Shown: in pieces, positions 41,076-47,968 of the stretch | How positions within the stretch are numbered: the stretch's first letter is position 1 | How the letters are laid out: each line of letters starts with the position of its first letter | Assembly: GCA_021776785.1 (NCBI GenBank) | Contig: JAJFFF010000057.1 | Location: forward strand, 1 to 47,968 | Direction of reading: 5' to 3' | Length of the DNA: 47,968 bases | Origin: Planctomycetota bacterium | Lineage (GTDB): Bacteria > Planctomycetota > PLA2 | Position numbers and translations under genes: made by a program | The notes under the pieces: generated by a model | Databases searched by the model: none | What the model saw: the letters and a program-made list of their open reading frames with translations, nothing else | What the model was told of the DNA's origin: nothing

Positions 41076-41828
41076 ATGAATATGATGCGCATCGGAATCG
41101 GTGCCCTGGTCTTGGGCCTTACAGTCATCACCGGCTGCACGAGCCCGGCCTACAAAAACGCGGTTTATGCGCGTGCGAAGACGCTGCAGGCGTCGCCGGA
41201 ATATCTACTGGGCGAAGGTGACGTGGTCACGATTCGTCTGTTGGGTGCGGGCGAAGACCCCGATAGCACCATCACCGACACCGTTCGTCCGGACGGCAAC
41301 GTGAGCTTCCCGGGTCATGGCGACATCAAAGTCACGGGTAAATCCGTTGAGCAGGTGCGCTCCGAACTCAAGAGTGGGTTTAAGGACTCGCTCGGTCTGA
41401 AGAGCCCGCGCGTGTACGTCGCGGCGAACAGCTTCGGTTCCAAAAACGTCACGGTTCTCGGCGAGGTCACGCGTCCGGGACGTTACCCCTACCGTGGGCA
41501 GATGCGCGTAGCGGACCTTTTGGGTCTCGCGATCGGCACGGCCCCGACAGCAGCGCGCAACTGGGCGCTCTTGTTCCGCGAAGTCGATGGTGCGACGAAG
41601 GTCTATCACGTGCACTTAAAAGACTTTTTCTTCCGCGCGGACTTCTCGACGAACTTCTACGTTCGTCCGGGCGACACGCTCTGGGTGCCGATGCACGGCT
41701 TCGCCCAGGTCGCCAACTCGATCCGCAAGGTGTTGATGCCGATCGCCGCCATCGCGGAAAGCGTCGGCCTCGGTACCGCCGCGGTCAGCTTCTTCGTCCC
41801 GGCGCCGGGCGAAACCGCCGTCCGCTAA
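41076..41828 (+). CDS. Wza-like polysaccharide export lipoprotein (one SLBB domain)
   Basis: A 250-residue lipoprotein (signal ending ITGC, Cys21). Residues 45-125 match the polysaccharide biosynthesis/export domain (YLLGEGDVVTIRLLGAGEDP; VRPDGNVSFPGHGDIKVTGK), and KNVTVLGEVTRPGRYPYRG opens an SLBB domain. It ends with a hydrophobic region (LMPIAAIAESVGLGTAAVSF). Such proteins form the outer-membrane channel for exopolysaccharide. No partner genes (Wzc, Wzy, transferases) lie nearby, so it is an orphan. GAGGAGAC precedes the ATG at 41076. A structured leader and a strong terminator frame the gene. Confidence 0.88.
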   Translation: MNMMRIGIGALVLGLTVITGCTSPAYKNAVYARAKTLQASPEYLLGEGDVVTIRLLGAGEDPDSTITDTVRPDGNVSFPGHGDIKVTGKSVEQVRSELKSGFKDSLGLKSPRVYVAANSFGSKNVTVLGEVTRPGRYPYRGQMRVADLLGLAIGTAPTAARNWALLFREVDGATKVYHVHLKDFFFRADFSTNFYVRPGDTLWVPMHGFAQVANSIRKVLMPIAAIAESVGLGTAAVSFFVPAPGETAVR

Positions 41829-41849
41829 GCGATCTAGCAATCCAATTCA

Positions 41850-41889
41850 GCAGGCGCGCCCCTCAAGAGGGGGCGCGCCTGCTTTTTTT
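41850..41889 (+). terminator. Strong rho-independent terminator
   Basis: GCAGGCGCGCCCC (41850-41862) pairs with GGGGCGCGCCTGC (41870-41882) without mismatch, followed by seven T. Confidence 0.95.
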
Positions 41890-41900
41890 GTTACGGCGGG

Positions 41901-42371
41901 CTACTCCTCCAAAGCGTCGCTTACAGAGCCTTTGAGAAAAGTGCCAAACGAAGGAGCTACGATCTCTGGATCCCGTGCGTCGGGCCAAGGCTCCCAGATC
42001 AAGACCGGACACTCGTCGTCCTGATCACGTTGCGCCGTATCCAGGACGTATAGCCTTCCGTCACCGACGGCTCCAGTCACCACATAGCTTTTAGGCGTGG
42101 GGGTCGTCGCCCGGGTGTCCAACGTCATCCAAATTGCGTCCGGAACTCCTGACTTCTCAAAGTTCGGCTGAATCACGCCATAGAATTCTTCGCCCGCGAT
42201 GTCACCACAGCCCAGACGGGTTAAGAACTCCCGGTAGGTCGGAGGAAAGCGTACGCCGAGTGCGAGTTCTGCCTGCTCGATAAGAGAGGCGTCACGAGGA
42301 CCGACGAAATCTGCTTGGTCCTCATGCTCGGCGACCAAGGCGAACGCGCTTTTGAGATCTGTCATGCTCAT
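41901..42371 (-). CDS. SMI1/KNR4 (SUKH-1) family protein
   Basis: A 156-residue protein with the SUKH core: DASLIEQAELALGVRFPPTY, REFLTRLGCGDIAGEEFYGV and the C-terminal PEIVAPSFGTFLKGSVSDAL. SUKH proteins are often immunity proteins for contact-dependent or polymorphic toxins; no toxin gene is adjacent, so the partner is unknown. The start is ATG 42371 (GGGGTGG upstream), with another ATG two codons on. The longer frame adds 25 basic residues that overlap the divergent promoter region. Confidence 0.82.
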   Translation of the reverse strand: MSMTDLKSAFALVAEHEDQADFVGPRDASLIEQAELALGVRFPPTYREFLTRLGCGDIAGEEFYGVIQPNFEKSGVPDAIWMTLDTRATTPTPKSYVVTGAVGDGRLYVLDTAQRDQDDECPVLIWEPWPDARDPEIVAPSFGTFLKGSVSDALEE

Positions 42372-42519
42372 GGGGCCACCCCGAAAACGATGCAATAGAA
42401 GCCCGATACGCGGCTTGCGTCTCAGATCTAGACGATACCGTCTCAACGGATGCGCTGCTTCGCCAGAGCGCGCCGGTCGGTTTCAAGCCGGGCCTCGCCG
42501 CTGGTCGATTAGGTAAGCG

Positions 42520-44259
42520 ATGTCGGCCCCGCGTACGCAAGCCCCTAGCCGTGATGCCGTTACGGTGGATGGCTTCCAGGTTGATCGCGCGCCGGTCACC
42601 AACCGACGCTACGCCGAGTTCGTCGAAGCAACGGGTCATCGCCCCCCGCTGTACTGGCCCCACGGCGTGTGGCCCCAGAGCATGGCGGACCACCCGGTCG
42701 TCGGCGTGGACTTTTTCGACGCGCTCGCGTTCGCGCGCTGGGCGGGCGGCGCGTTGCCGTCCGAGCTCGAGTGGTGCATGGCGACGGGGCTCGACGAGCA
42801 CCGCACGTACGCCTGGGGCGACGGTTTCGACTCGGACAAGTGCAACACCGTCCGCGCCGGTCTGAAGGGAACCTCGGCTGTCGGCTCGTTCCCCGAGGGC
42901 AACGCCCCCAGCGGCTGTGTCGATCTCTGCGGCAACGTCTGGGAGATGACCTGCACGGGGTACGAAGGCGACAACGGGGCCATCGTCGTCAAAGGCGGCT
43001 CCTGGTACGACTTCCCGGCGCACGCGCGCCTCGACACGCAGTTTCGCGCGCGCTTCACCAAGCCGGGCAGCACGGTTGGGTTTCGCCTGATCTACGGCAA
43101 GCCGCTGCGCTGGCCCGACCACCTCGATCCCGAGTTGGTCGAGCAGTGCATCGCCTTTCGTCAGGGCGCCGCCCAAAACGACAAAGATGAAACGCAGGAC
43201 ACGGTGGAGTTTGACAGTGTCCTGTCGGCCTTGCGCGTCGAAGCCGCGCAGCACTTGCCTGGCATCGATCTCGAAGCACCGGCGCACATTGAAGAATCCG
43301 AAGCCGCGCTCGAGTGGTTTGAAGGCGTTGACTTAGAGGAGTGGATCGACGCGTCGGACGCGTTGCAGATCGACGACGACTCAACAAAGGCAACGCGCGC
43401 GGTCGAGTGGCTGCTTAACGTGAGCGATCAGGTTCAGACGATCGTGGAGCAACGACCGAAGACACTCTTAGCTATGTTGGCGGTGGCCGTGTTGTCGGTT
43501 GTCGGTGTCGCGCTCGCGACGGGGTCAGACGAACCGCAACGAAAGGTTGTTGCGGAAAACCGCGAGACCGAAGTCGAAAAACCCAAGCGCAAACGCGTGC
43601 GCCGTACTCCGAAACCGCCGACCGTGTTGCGCAAGAGCCCGAACGCGAACAAGCGCAAAACGACGCGCAACGGCGCGACAAAGGCAAAAAAGGGTTCGCG
43701 ATTGGAACAGACAATCGCGTCGTTGATCAACGGCCCGGGCAACAAACGCGACGCGGCGGAGCGGTGGTTGATCTGGAACGCGGCGCGCTCGTACGACCGC
43801 GTGAAGCAGGCACTGACCGCACGAGTTTCGCCGACGGCGAAAGCGTCGTTGCGCTACGTGCTCACAGCGATCGAAGAGGACCGCAACAGCGTGCACGGCC
43901 AACCGCGCGTGGTGAGTGCGCCCCCGCAAAGCGGGTTGGTGGTGTTCGTCGATCAGATGGACGCAACGCTGGACGAACAGATCACGAAGGTAAGGCGCAC
44001 CGCCAAAGCGGAAAACCTCGAGATCACGATCGTGTTGTCGGGCAAGACGATGTCGGACTTCGCATCCGGCACGAAAGCGGCGACGCTAAGAAACGTCCAG
44101 CTGTACGTAGACACGTCGGGCACGCTCCAAAAAGAGTGGCGCGTCAAACGCCTACCGGCCGTAGCCGGCCTCAAAAGAGACGGCGAAATGGGCTTCTTGA
44201 TGCTGGGAAGCTGGCGCCGCGCAAACCTCGCCCGCGAAGTGGCGTTGTTGCAGCGCTGA
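42520..44259 (+). CDS. FGE-sulfatase-domain membrane protein with thioredoxin-like C-terminal domain
   Basis: A 579-residue fusion. Residues 15-190 match the formylglycine-generating enzyme fold (PVTNRRYAEFVEATGHRPPL, HPVVGVDFFDALAFARWAGG, CGNVWEMTCTG, VVKGGSWYDFPAHAR, VGFRLIYG), but the Cys pair needed for formylglycine formation is missing in GGSWYDFPAHARLDTQFRAR. An acidic linker follows, then one membrane helix (TLLAMLAVAVLSVVGVALA) and a Lys/Arg-rich segment. The last 130 residues (GLVVFVDQMDATLDEQITKV; VKRLPAVAGLKRDGEMGFLM) resemble a thioredoxin-like fold without the CxxC, so it is probably not a redox enzyme. The topology suggests a cytoplasmic FGE-like domain and a periplasmic tail. 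Function unknown; a binding or sensing role is inferred. Confidence 0.78.
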   Translation: MSAPRTQAPSRDAVTVDGFQVDRAPVTNRRYAEFVEATGHRPPLYWPHGVWPQSMADHPVVGVDFFDALAFARWAGGALPSELEWCMATGLDEHRTYAWGDGFDSDKCNTVRAGLKGTSAVGSFPEGNAPSGCVDLCGNVWEMTCTGYEGDNGAIVVKGGSWYDFPAHARLDTQFRARFTKPGSTVGFRLIYGKPLRWPDHLDPELVEQCIAFRQGAAQNDKDETQDTVEFDSVLSALRVEAAQHLPGIDLEAPAHIEESEAALEWFEGVDLEEWIDASDALQIDDDSTKATRAVEWLLNVSDQVQTIVEQRPKTLLAMLAVAVLSVVGVALATGSDEPQRKVVAENRETEVEKPKRKRVRRTPKPPTVLRKSPNANKRKTTRNGATKAKKGSRLEQTIASLINGPGNKRDAAERWLIWNAARSYDRVKQALTARVSPTAKASLRYVLTAIEEDRNSVHGQPRVVSAPPQSGLVVFVDQMDATLDEQITKVRRTAKAENLEITIVLSGKTMSDFASGTKAATLRNVQLYVDTSGTLQKEWRVKRLPAVAGLKRDGEMGFLMLGSWRRANLAREVALLQR

Positions 44260-44442
44260 ACTGGGTCGTCACGGGTCTACGACGCTGGCTGCAAGAGCCG
44301 CTGCCCTGATTCCGTCAGTACGCGATGCTCCGGGGAGCCATCAAAGTTGACCTGGCGACTCGATGCGATCGGGTCCGCCGTTTTGCCACGACTTCCGGAG
44401 ATCTCGAGCTCTTGGTCCTTCGCAACGATTCTCAACCAAACA

Positions 44443-46257
44443 CTAGCGCCGCTCTACATCAAGCACCGTATCGAACGGCGCTGTTACGCCACGATCCCAG
44501 GCGTCCCACCTACAGGTGGAGTTAGCCCGAATCTGGACTTTGAAAGTCTGGACGATTCCGGGTTCGACCACTGTTTCGGCGACGGCCGGCTCATAGCCAA
44601 CCCGGTACACTTCGACTCGCCAAGGCGCCGCGGCGAGTCCGGGAAATGTGTGCCCTCTCGATTCGCCCAAGCCCGGCCGTACAGCGAAGTAGCCCCCGAT
44701 GCCGATCCCTCGTTCAATCTTGTAGAACGTCATTTTGGTCGGGGATGCACTCTTACCGATTCTCAGTCCGTATCCTTCTACAGGCCGTCCGCTCTCATCG
44801 ATAACGTCGACATGCAGCACGCCCAGATCGAGAGTTAGCGGGACTTCTGTAACGGCTGCCTCCTGCACGCGAATCAGCGCCGCCACGAACGTTCCACGAC
44901 CGGACGTGGACCATGGCTTGACGGAGTACTCTCCGACGGGAAACGCGAACACGGGGCTACTGCCATCAGGACCAAATCCAAATTTCGGCATGCCGAATGG
45001 CTTCTCGTTTTTTGGATGGATGACCGCTTTCGCTGCGAACGACCGAACCGCCCGACCTTTGGCATCCACTAGCCGAAACCTCGCTCCACCCAACGGACCG
45101 GTTCGACGCAGCCGGATGTCCCTGGGGCCAGTCGTTCCGCTACCGAGATGGTTCATCGGGAGTCGCACGGCGGCCTCCAAAAACCCTGCGGCTCTAACTG
45201 ACCCCACCGCAACCAAACGCCCCTCAAAGGGCCATATCCGCGGCACGGCTAAGATCACATGCGTCCGCGCGTCAACATAGTCGGCGTTAAATCGCCGGCC
45301 ATTCGCAACGATTCGACCGGCGTCGGGAGTCAATGTTCTTGGCCATGGATCGGCGCGCTCGGGCACAACGTCATTGAAGGCGTGTGGGATATCCCAACCG
45401 GTTTCATCATCGAGTACGCGGAACCTGGCGACGGCGGCGGGAACAACTTGGACCCGCACGTCTCGTTCTCCCGACCGGACTATCACGGAGCGATCGCGCG
45501 GATAATTCGAACCGGCCATTCTAGACTTGCCGCCGCCCTGGGAACGCACAAGCGAGTTAAGTGTGCTTCCTTCGGGAATGGCAACGATTCCGGGCCCAAC
45601 GGGCTCAAGCTGGTAGTAGCCATCTGACAACCCGGCAATTTCGAATCGCCCCCCTTCTCCGCTCGTGGTGGATTGAATCTGGGCGCCCGCGTGAGGATAG
45701 AATGCGCCACTTGCGCAACGCAACGACGCGCCAGTCCCGAGCGCAACGATTCGAACTCCTTCCACGCCCGCCCCACCAAGAGCGGCAACGATTCGGCCAG
45801 ATATTGATTTTCCACGCCGCAACGTCACCAGCAACGGTTCTGTAGGCTTCTCGACGGCGATTTCCTGTGATTCAAACTGCGAGTGACGGACAGACAACAC
45901 AAATCCAAACTTCGTATCGGACTGCAGGTGAAACTCACCGAACCTGCCTGAAGTTGTCAACCTTCTCGATTCGACAAGTGTGGCCTCGTTCACATCATCG
46001 TTGCCGGCCTCGAGCCACGCCAAGGATGCGCCGACGACTGGATCACCGTTTTGATCTTGGACCCGCCCGGCCAGATCTCCCGAATTCACTCTTTCGAGTG
46101 GAGTGCGCACGGTCTCCGGCGGCGCAGTGTCGAATTCGTGCGTGACCGGCAGGTTTCGCGTTCGCGATCGTTCGAGTCGCCGCTCGAGCTGCAACAAGAG
46201 GATCGCAGCCACCACGATGCCCAAGCAGACCAGCGCCACGGCTCCGGCTCTCTTCAT
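44443..46257 (-). CDS. Membrane-anchored protein with carboxypeptidase-regulatory-like domains
   Basis: A 604-residue protein. One N-terminal helix (GAVALVCLGIVVAAILLLQL) is followed by a beta-rich extracellular part. SGDLAGRVQDQNGDPVVGAS and KSISGRIVAALGGAGVEGVR mark two carboxypeptidase-regulatory-like (CarboxypepD_reg/Ig-like) units; a later LGVLHVDVIDESGRPVEGYG suggests a third. It ends VVEPGIVQTFKVQIRANSTC. Such repeats usually form stalks or adhesive surfaces. The ATG at 46257 overlaps the MauE-like gene's stop (ATGA). Base composition looks lower in GC than most of the window. Confidence 0.7.
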   Translation of the reverse strand: MKRAGAVALVCLGIVVAAILLLQLERRLERSRTRNLPVTHEFDTAPPETVRTPLERVNSGDLAGRVQDQNGDPVVGASLAWLEAGNDDVNEATLVESRRLTTSGRFGEFHLQSDTKFGFVLSVRHSQFESQEIAVEKPTEPLLVTLRRGKSISGRIVAALGGAGVEGVRIVALGTGASLRCASGAFYPHAGAQIQSTTSGEGGRFEIAGLSDGYYQLEPVGPGIVAIPEGSTLNSLVRSQGGGKSRMAGSNYPRDRSVIVRSGERDVRVQVVPAAVARFRVLDDETGWDIPHAFNDVVPERADPWPRTLTPDAGRIVANGRRFNADYVDARTHVILAVPRIWPFEGRLVAVGSVRAAGFLEAAVRLPMNHLGSGTTGPRDIRLRRTGPLGGARFRLVDAKGRAVRSFAAKAVIHPKNEKPFGMPKFGFGPDGSSPVFAFPVGEYSVKPWSTSGRGTFVAALIRVQEAAVTEVPLTLDLGVLHVDVIDESGRPVEGYGLRIGKSASPTKMTFYKIERGIGIGGYFAVRPGLGESRGHTFPGLAAAPWRVEVYRVGYEPAVAETVVEPGIVQTFKVQIRANSTCRWDAWDRGVTAPFDTVLDVERR

Positions 46258-46619
46258 TCCAGCTCTCCGACGCTTCGAAATCGGTTGGCCAGGTGCCCCA
46301 ACCCGAACAACAGCGCCCCGTTTAGGCCCAGGTGAATCCAAGGGCCCAACTGGACCCAGCCACCCCAACAACCACAGTCCGGTAGGTCCTTCATGTAGAC
46401 CGTAACAACTACGTATGCGCTGCCGAAAAGCACGATTGCCGAAGCAGCGGTTATGGCCACACGCCGACGGCGACCAGTAACGATTGCGAGCGCCAAGGCG
46501 ATTTCAACAAGCCCCATGAAGCGGGCTGAAACCGGGTACTGAGCAACGAACCCCTTGGGACGCTGCACCGCAAACCCGAGCAGGGTCGCGATGAAGAGAG
46601 AGACCAGCAAGATGGTCAC
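46254..46619 (-). CDS. MauE/DoxX-like small membrane protein
   Basis: A 121-residue protein with four hydrophobic segments and the MauE-type motif KDLPDCGCWGGWVQ (CGCWG), which in MauE-related proteins is thought to assist disulfide formation or electron transfer at the membrane. Further typical parts are FMGLVEIALALAIVTGRRRR and GPWIHLGLNGALLFGLGHLA. Start GTG at 46619. It is translationally coupled to the larger exported protein, which contains several Cys, so assisting its folding is an attractive but untested role. Confidence 0.75.
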   Translation of the reverse strand: MTILLVSLFIATLLGFAVQRPKGFVAQYPVSARFMGLVEIALALAIVTGRRRRVAITAASAIVLFGSAYVVVTVYMKDLPDCGCWGGWVQLGPWIHLGLNGALLFGLGHLANRFRSVGELE

Positions 46620-47069
46620 GCGGCGTACACGTTCATAGTCTCACCGTTATAGAGACTTGGCCGGAAAACATGGTGAAGATCGCCACGAACCGCTGAGCGC
46701 GACGGAGCGTTTGCTGCGATCGACTAGACGCTATCTGTCATACCCGGTTCGAGTAGCGACATCGTGCGGGTCGGTCCTGATCTACGACTCTCCGACGGAA
46801 CGGGGCTGATTGCGAGGCAGGATCGCGAGCAGTTCTGCCACTGCATGGCGGCTGCCTGGCTGTCGTCGTCAACTACGGGCGTGCTGGCTGTCCGGCTTCC
46901 CCGTCGGCGAGTCCCGCTGGATCGCGTTTCGTCGGGCGGATGCTGATGGTCTCCGAGAGCCTGAGGGCGTAGTGCCGGTCGATCCTCGACTTCGAGGAGG
47001 AGTCAATTGGTAGTGGACTCGCCGCCGTTGCTCGCCCTCGATCCCGAAGGCATGTCATCGTAAGACATG
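46620..47069. other. 450-bp stretch with no convincing gene
   Basis: Neither strand shows a reading frame with coherent protein sequence, start signal and codon use. The only local feature is CATGTC (47051-47056) and GACATG (47064-47069), a 6-bp inverted repeat right after the stop of the next minus-strand gene, possibly a weak terminator. Confidence 0.6.
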
Positions 47070-47300
47070 TCAAACGAAAGGTCCGGGATTGTCCGCTGCA
47101 ACGAAGCGTTCTTTGCCATTCAGCGTGACGCGCGCAATAGAGCCGGCGGAGATCAACTCCTCAAGATAGGTCATCAGCGTGTAGCCGTCCTGGAAGTGGG
47201 TCCGTGGAACCCGCAGGCGGCGCTCGATGCCGTACCACCCGATCGGCCCCTTCTCACGCACTACGCTAAGGATGGCCCTTTTCACATCAGCCGTCTTCAT
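47070..47300 (-). CDS. Small winged-helix-like protein
   Basis: A 76-residue protein beginning MKTADVKRAILSVVREKGPI, followed by WYGIERRLRVPRTHFQDGYT and LEELISAGSIARVTLNGKER. The helix order and the final beta hairpin resemble a minimal winged helix, possibly DNA-binding. Its ATG overlaps the stop of the interrupted upstream gene (ATGA). Family unknown. Confidence 0.65.
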   Translation of the reverse strand: MKTADVKRAILSVVREKGPIGWYGIERRLRVPRTHFQDGYTLMTYLEELISAGSIARVTLNGKERFVAADNPGPFV

Positions 47301-47605
47301 TCGAGCCTACGTATCTGGGTGATAGAGAAGCGAGTTTCGGTTGCTTCAAGGTCACTCAGCTTGAAATCCTCCAGTGTCGCCGTGTGCGCGTTGTTCCACA
47401 CGTCATAGCCGGGATCGACGTTGTCCAGAAGAACACAGCGGAGCCGTCACGGCGCAAGTTTGTCAACGAACTCTGCCACCTCGAGGCGCGCAGCAACGAA
47501 ACCCAAGTTTGAAAAAATTCTCGGCAGCTGTGCTCGTCTGACGATTGCCCAGTGGCCGGACCGATCATGTCGATACGTCGGCCGGTCGGGAACGCCGTCC
47601 CACAT
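47297..47605 (-). pseudogene. Interrupted small gene (in-frame TGA)
   Basis: An ATG at 47605 opens MWDGVPDRPTYRHDRSGHWA and continues 52 codons to TGA at 47447-47449. The frame carries on without another stop for 49 codons (NVDPGYDVWNNAHTATLEDF, SDLEATETRFSITQIRRLE) to a TGA that overlaps the start of the next gene. Both halves read like protein, so a single 102-residue gene with a nonsense mutation is likely; two small genes are possible. A selenocysteine reading is not supported by context. Confidence 0.45.
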
Positions 47606-47613
47606 CGGACCGG

Positions 47614-47748
47614 CTACCTACGGTCTAGCTCCTCAAGCCGTGGATCAACTCGTTGGACGGAAAAGTGAGGCGGCCGGTGGTCGTTCTGTGCTCGTGCCTG
47701 AAACTCGTAGTGGCCGCATATCAACTCTAACACGCTCCCTAATGGCAC
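47614..47748 (-). other. Short open frame, possible gene remnant
   Basis: From a GTG at 47748 the frame encodes VPLGSVLELICGHYEFQARA and then HFSVQRVDPRLEELDRR, stopping at TAG 47614-47616. Sequence is protein-like but the frame is only 44 codons and lacks a good start. It lies in the same frame as the truncated gene upstream, beyond that gene's stop, and 8 bases before the next ATG. Confidence 0.3.
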
Positions 47749-47799
47749 TTTACGATCTTCAGAGGTGGGACATGGTCCCGTGTTCCTGCGACGCGTGCG

Positions 47800-47968
47800 C
47801 TACTGGTGCAGATTCAGCAGGCTCAGGAAGGCGTTCAGGTCAGGGTACTCACCGACCGCGATTGGCTTTGAGGCCCAGATTCGATCAAGAAGCGGAGGCC
47901 TGTCGTGACGTAGGGTGCTCCACAGCTCGTCCACACCTATCGTCTCCGACCACCGACCTGGCTTGGAG
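47800..47968 (-). CDS. Unknown protein, C-terminal fragment (runs off window)
   Basis: The frame enters from the right edge and reads SKPGRWSETIGVDELWSTLR, then PPLLDRIWASKPIAVGEYPD and LNAFLSLLNLHQ, stopping at TAG 47800-47802. It looks like a genuine protein end. Family not recognisable from 55 residues. Confidence 0.5.
   Translation of the reverse strand, partial: SKPGRWSETIGVDELWSTLRHDRPPLLDRIWASKPIAVGEYPDLNAFLSLLNLHQ

Noticed and set aside
44325..44838. Plus-strand frames at the end of the carboxypeptidase-regulatory-like gene
   Set aside because: They overlap the well-supported minus-strand protein and lack start signals and coherent sequence.
47447..47449. TGA read as selenocysteine
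   Set aside because: No conserved redox context and no visible insertion element; a nonsense mutation is simpler.

Overview
The window is GC-rich, densely packed chromosomal DNA from a bacterium, most likely a Planctomycetota member or a close relative. The main clues are a Tat-exported DUF1552 protein paired with a planctomycete-type cytochrome c of the DUF1587/1595/1592/1588/1585 family, a HEAT plus von Willebrand A protein, a lipoprotein carrying a pilin-like helix, and many secreted proteins without close functional names. This placement is inference; no rRNA or tRNA gene is visible.

Layout. 1-8.5 kb: a partial gene, a lipoprotein, the DUF1552/cytochrome pair with a small membrane protein, an FMN-dependent glutamate synthase-like enzyme, a broken small membrane gene, a glyoxalase-fold/CPBP protease pair and a secreted protein. 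8.5-14.3 kb: HEAT-vWA protein, beta-propeller-like lipoprotein, a pterin dehydratase-like protein overlapping a tandem SagB-type dehydrogenase, and a small unknown gene. 14.4-19.5 kb: an NtrB/NtrC-type two-component pair, a palindrome, two overlapping sigma-54 promoter matches, then a secreted glycine-rich protein and a TPR protein. This is the most coherent candidate for an undescribed system. 19.5-31.4 kb: housekeeping and cofactor genes (mgtE, nadA, homocysteine methyltransferase, HAD phosphatase, moaA, dCMP deaminase, nrtR-nadE, yjbQ, plsC), with a zincin-HEAT protein and a 330-bp element bounded by perfect 29-bp inverted repeats. 31.4-41.9 kb: DUF4388 protein, lipoprotein-pilin fusion, PqiA-like protein, trpS, M48 protease, pcm, a GT21-type glycosyltransferase, tryptophan 2,3-dioxygenase, and an orphan Wza-like lipoprotein with a structured leader and a strong terminator. 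41.9-48 kb: a SUKH immunity-like protein, a formylglycine-generating-enzyme-like membrane fusion, a MauE-like/carboxypeptidase-regulatory pair, and an accessory end with small and broken genes.

Genes working together. NAD metabolism is represented three times: nadA, nadE, and an NrtR-type regulator overlapping nadE. Many operons use 4-bp start/stop overlaps (GTGA, ATGA, TTGA), suggesting translational coupling. Several genes lack a Shine-Dalgarno sequence and instead have a -10 hexamer 6-8 nt before the start codon, pointing to leaderless transcripts. GTG and TTG starts are common, so many starts here were chosen from overlaps, ribosome binding sites and signal peptides rather than from the longest reading frame.
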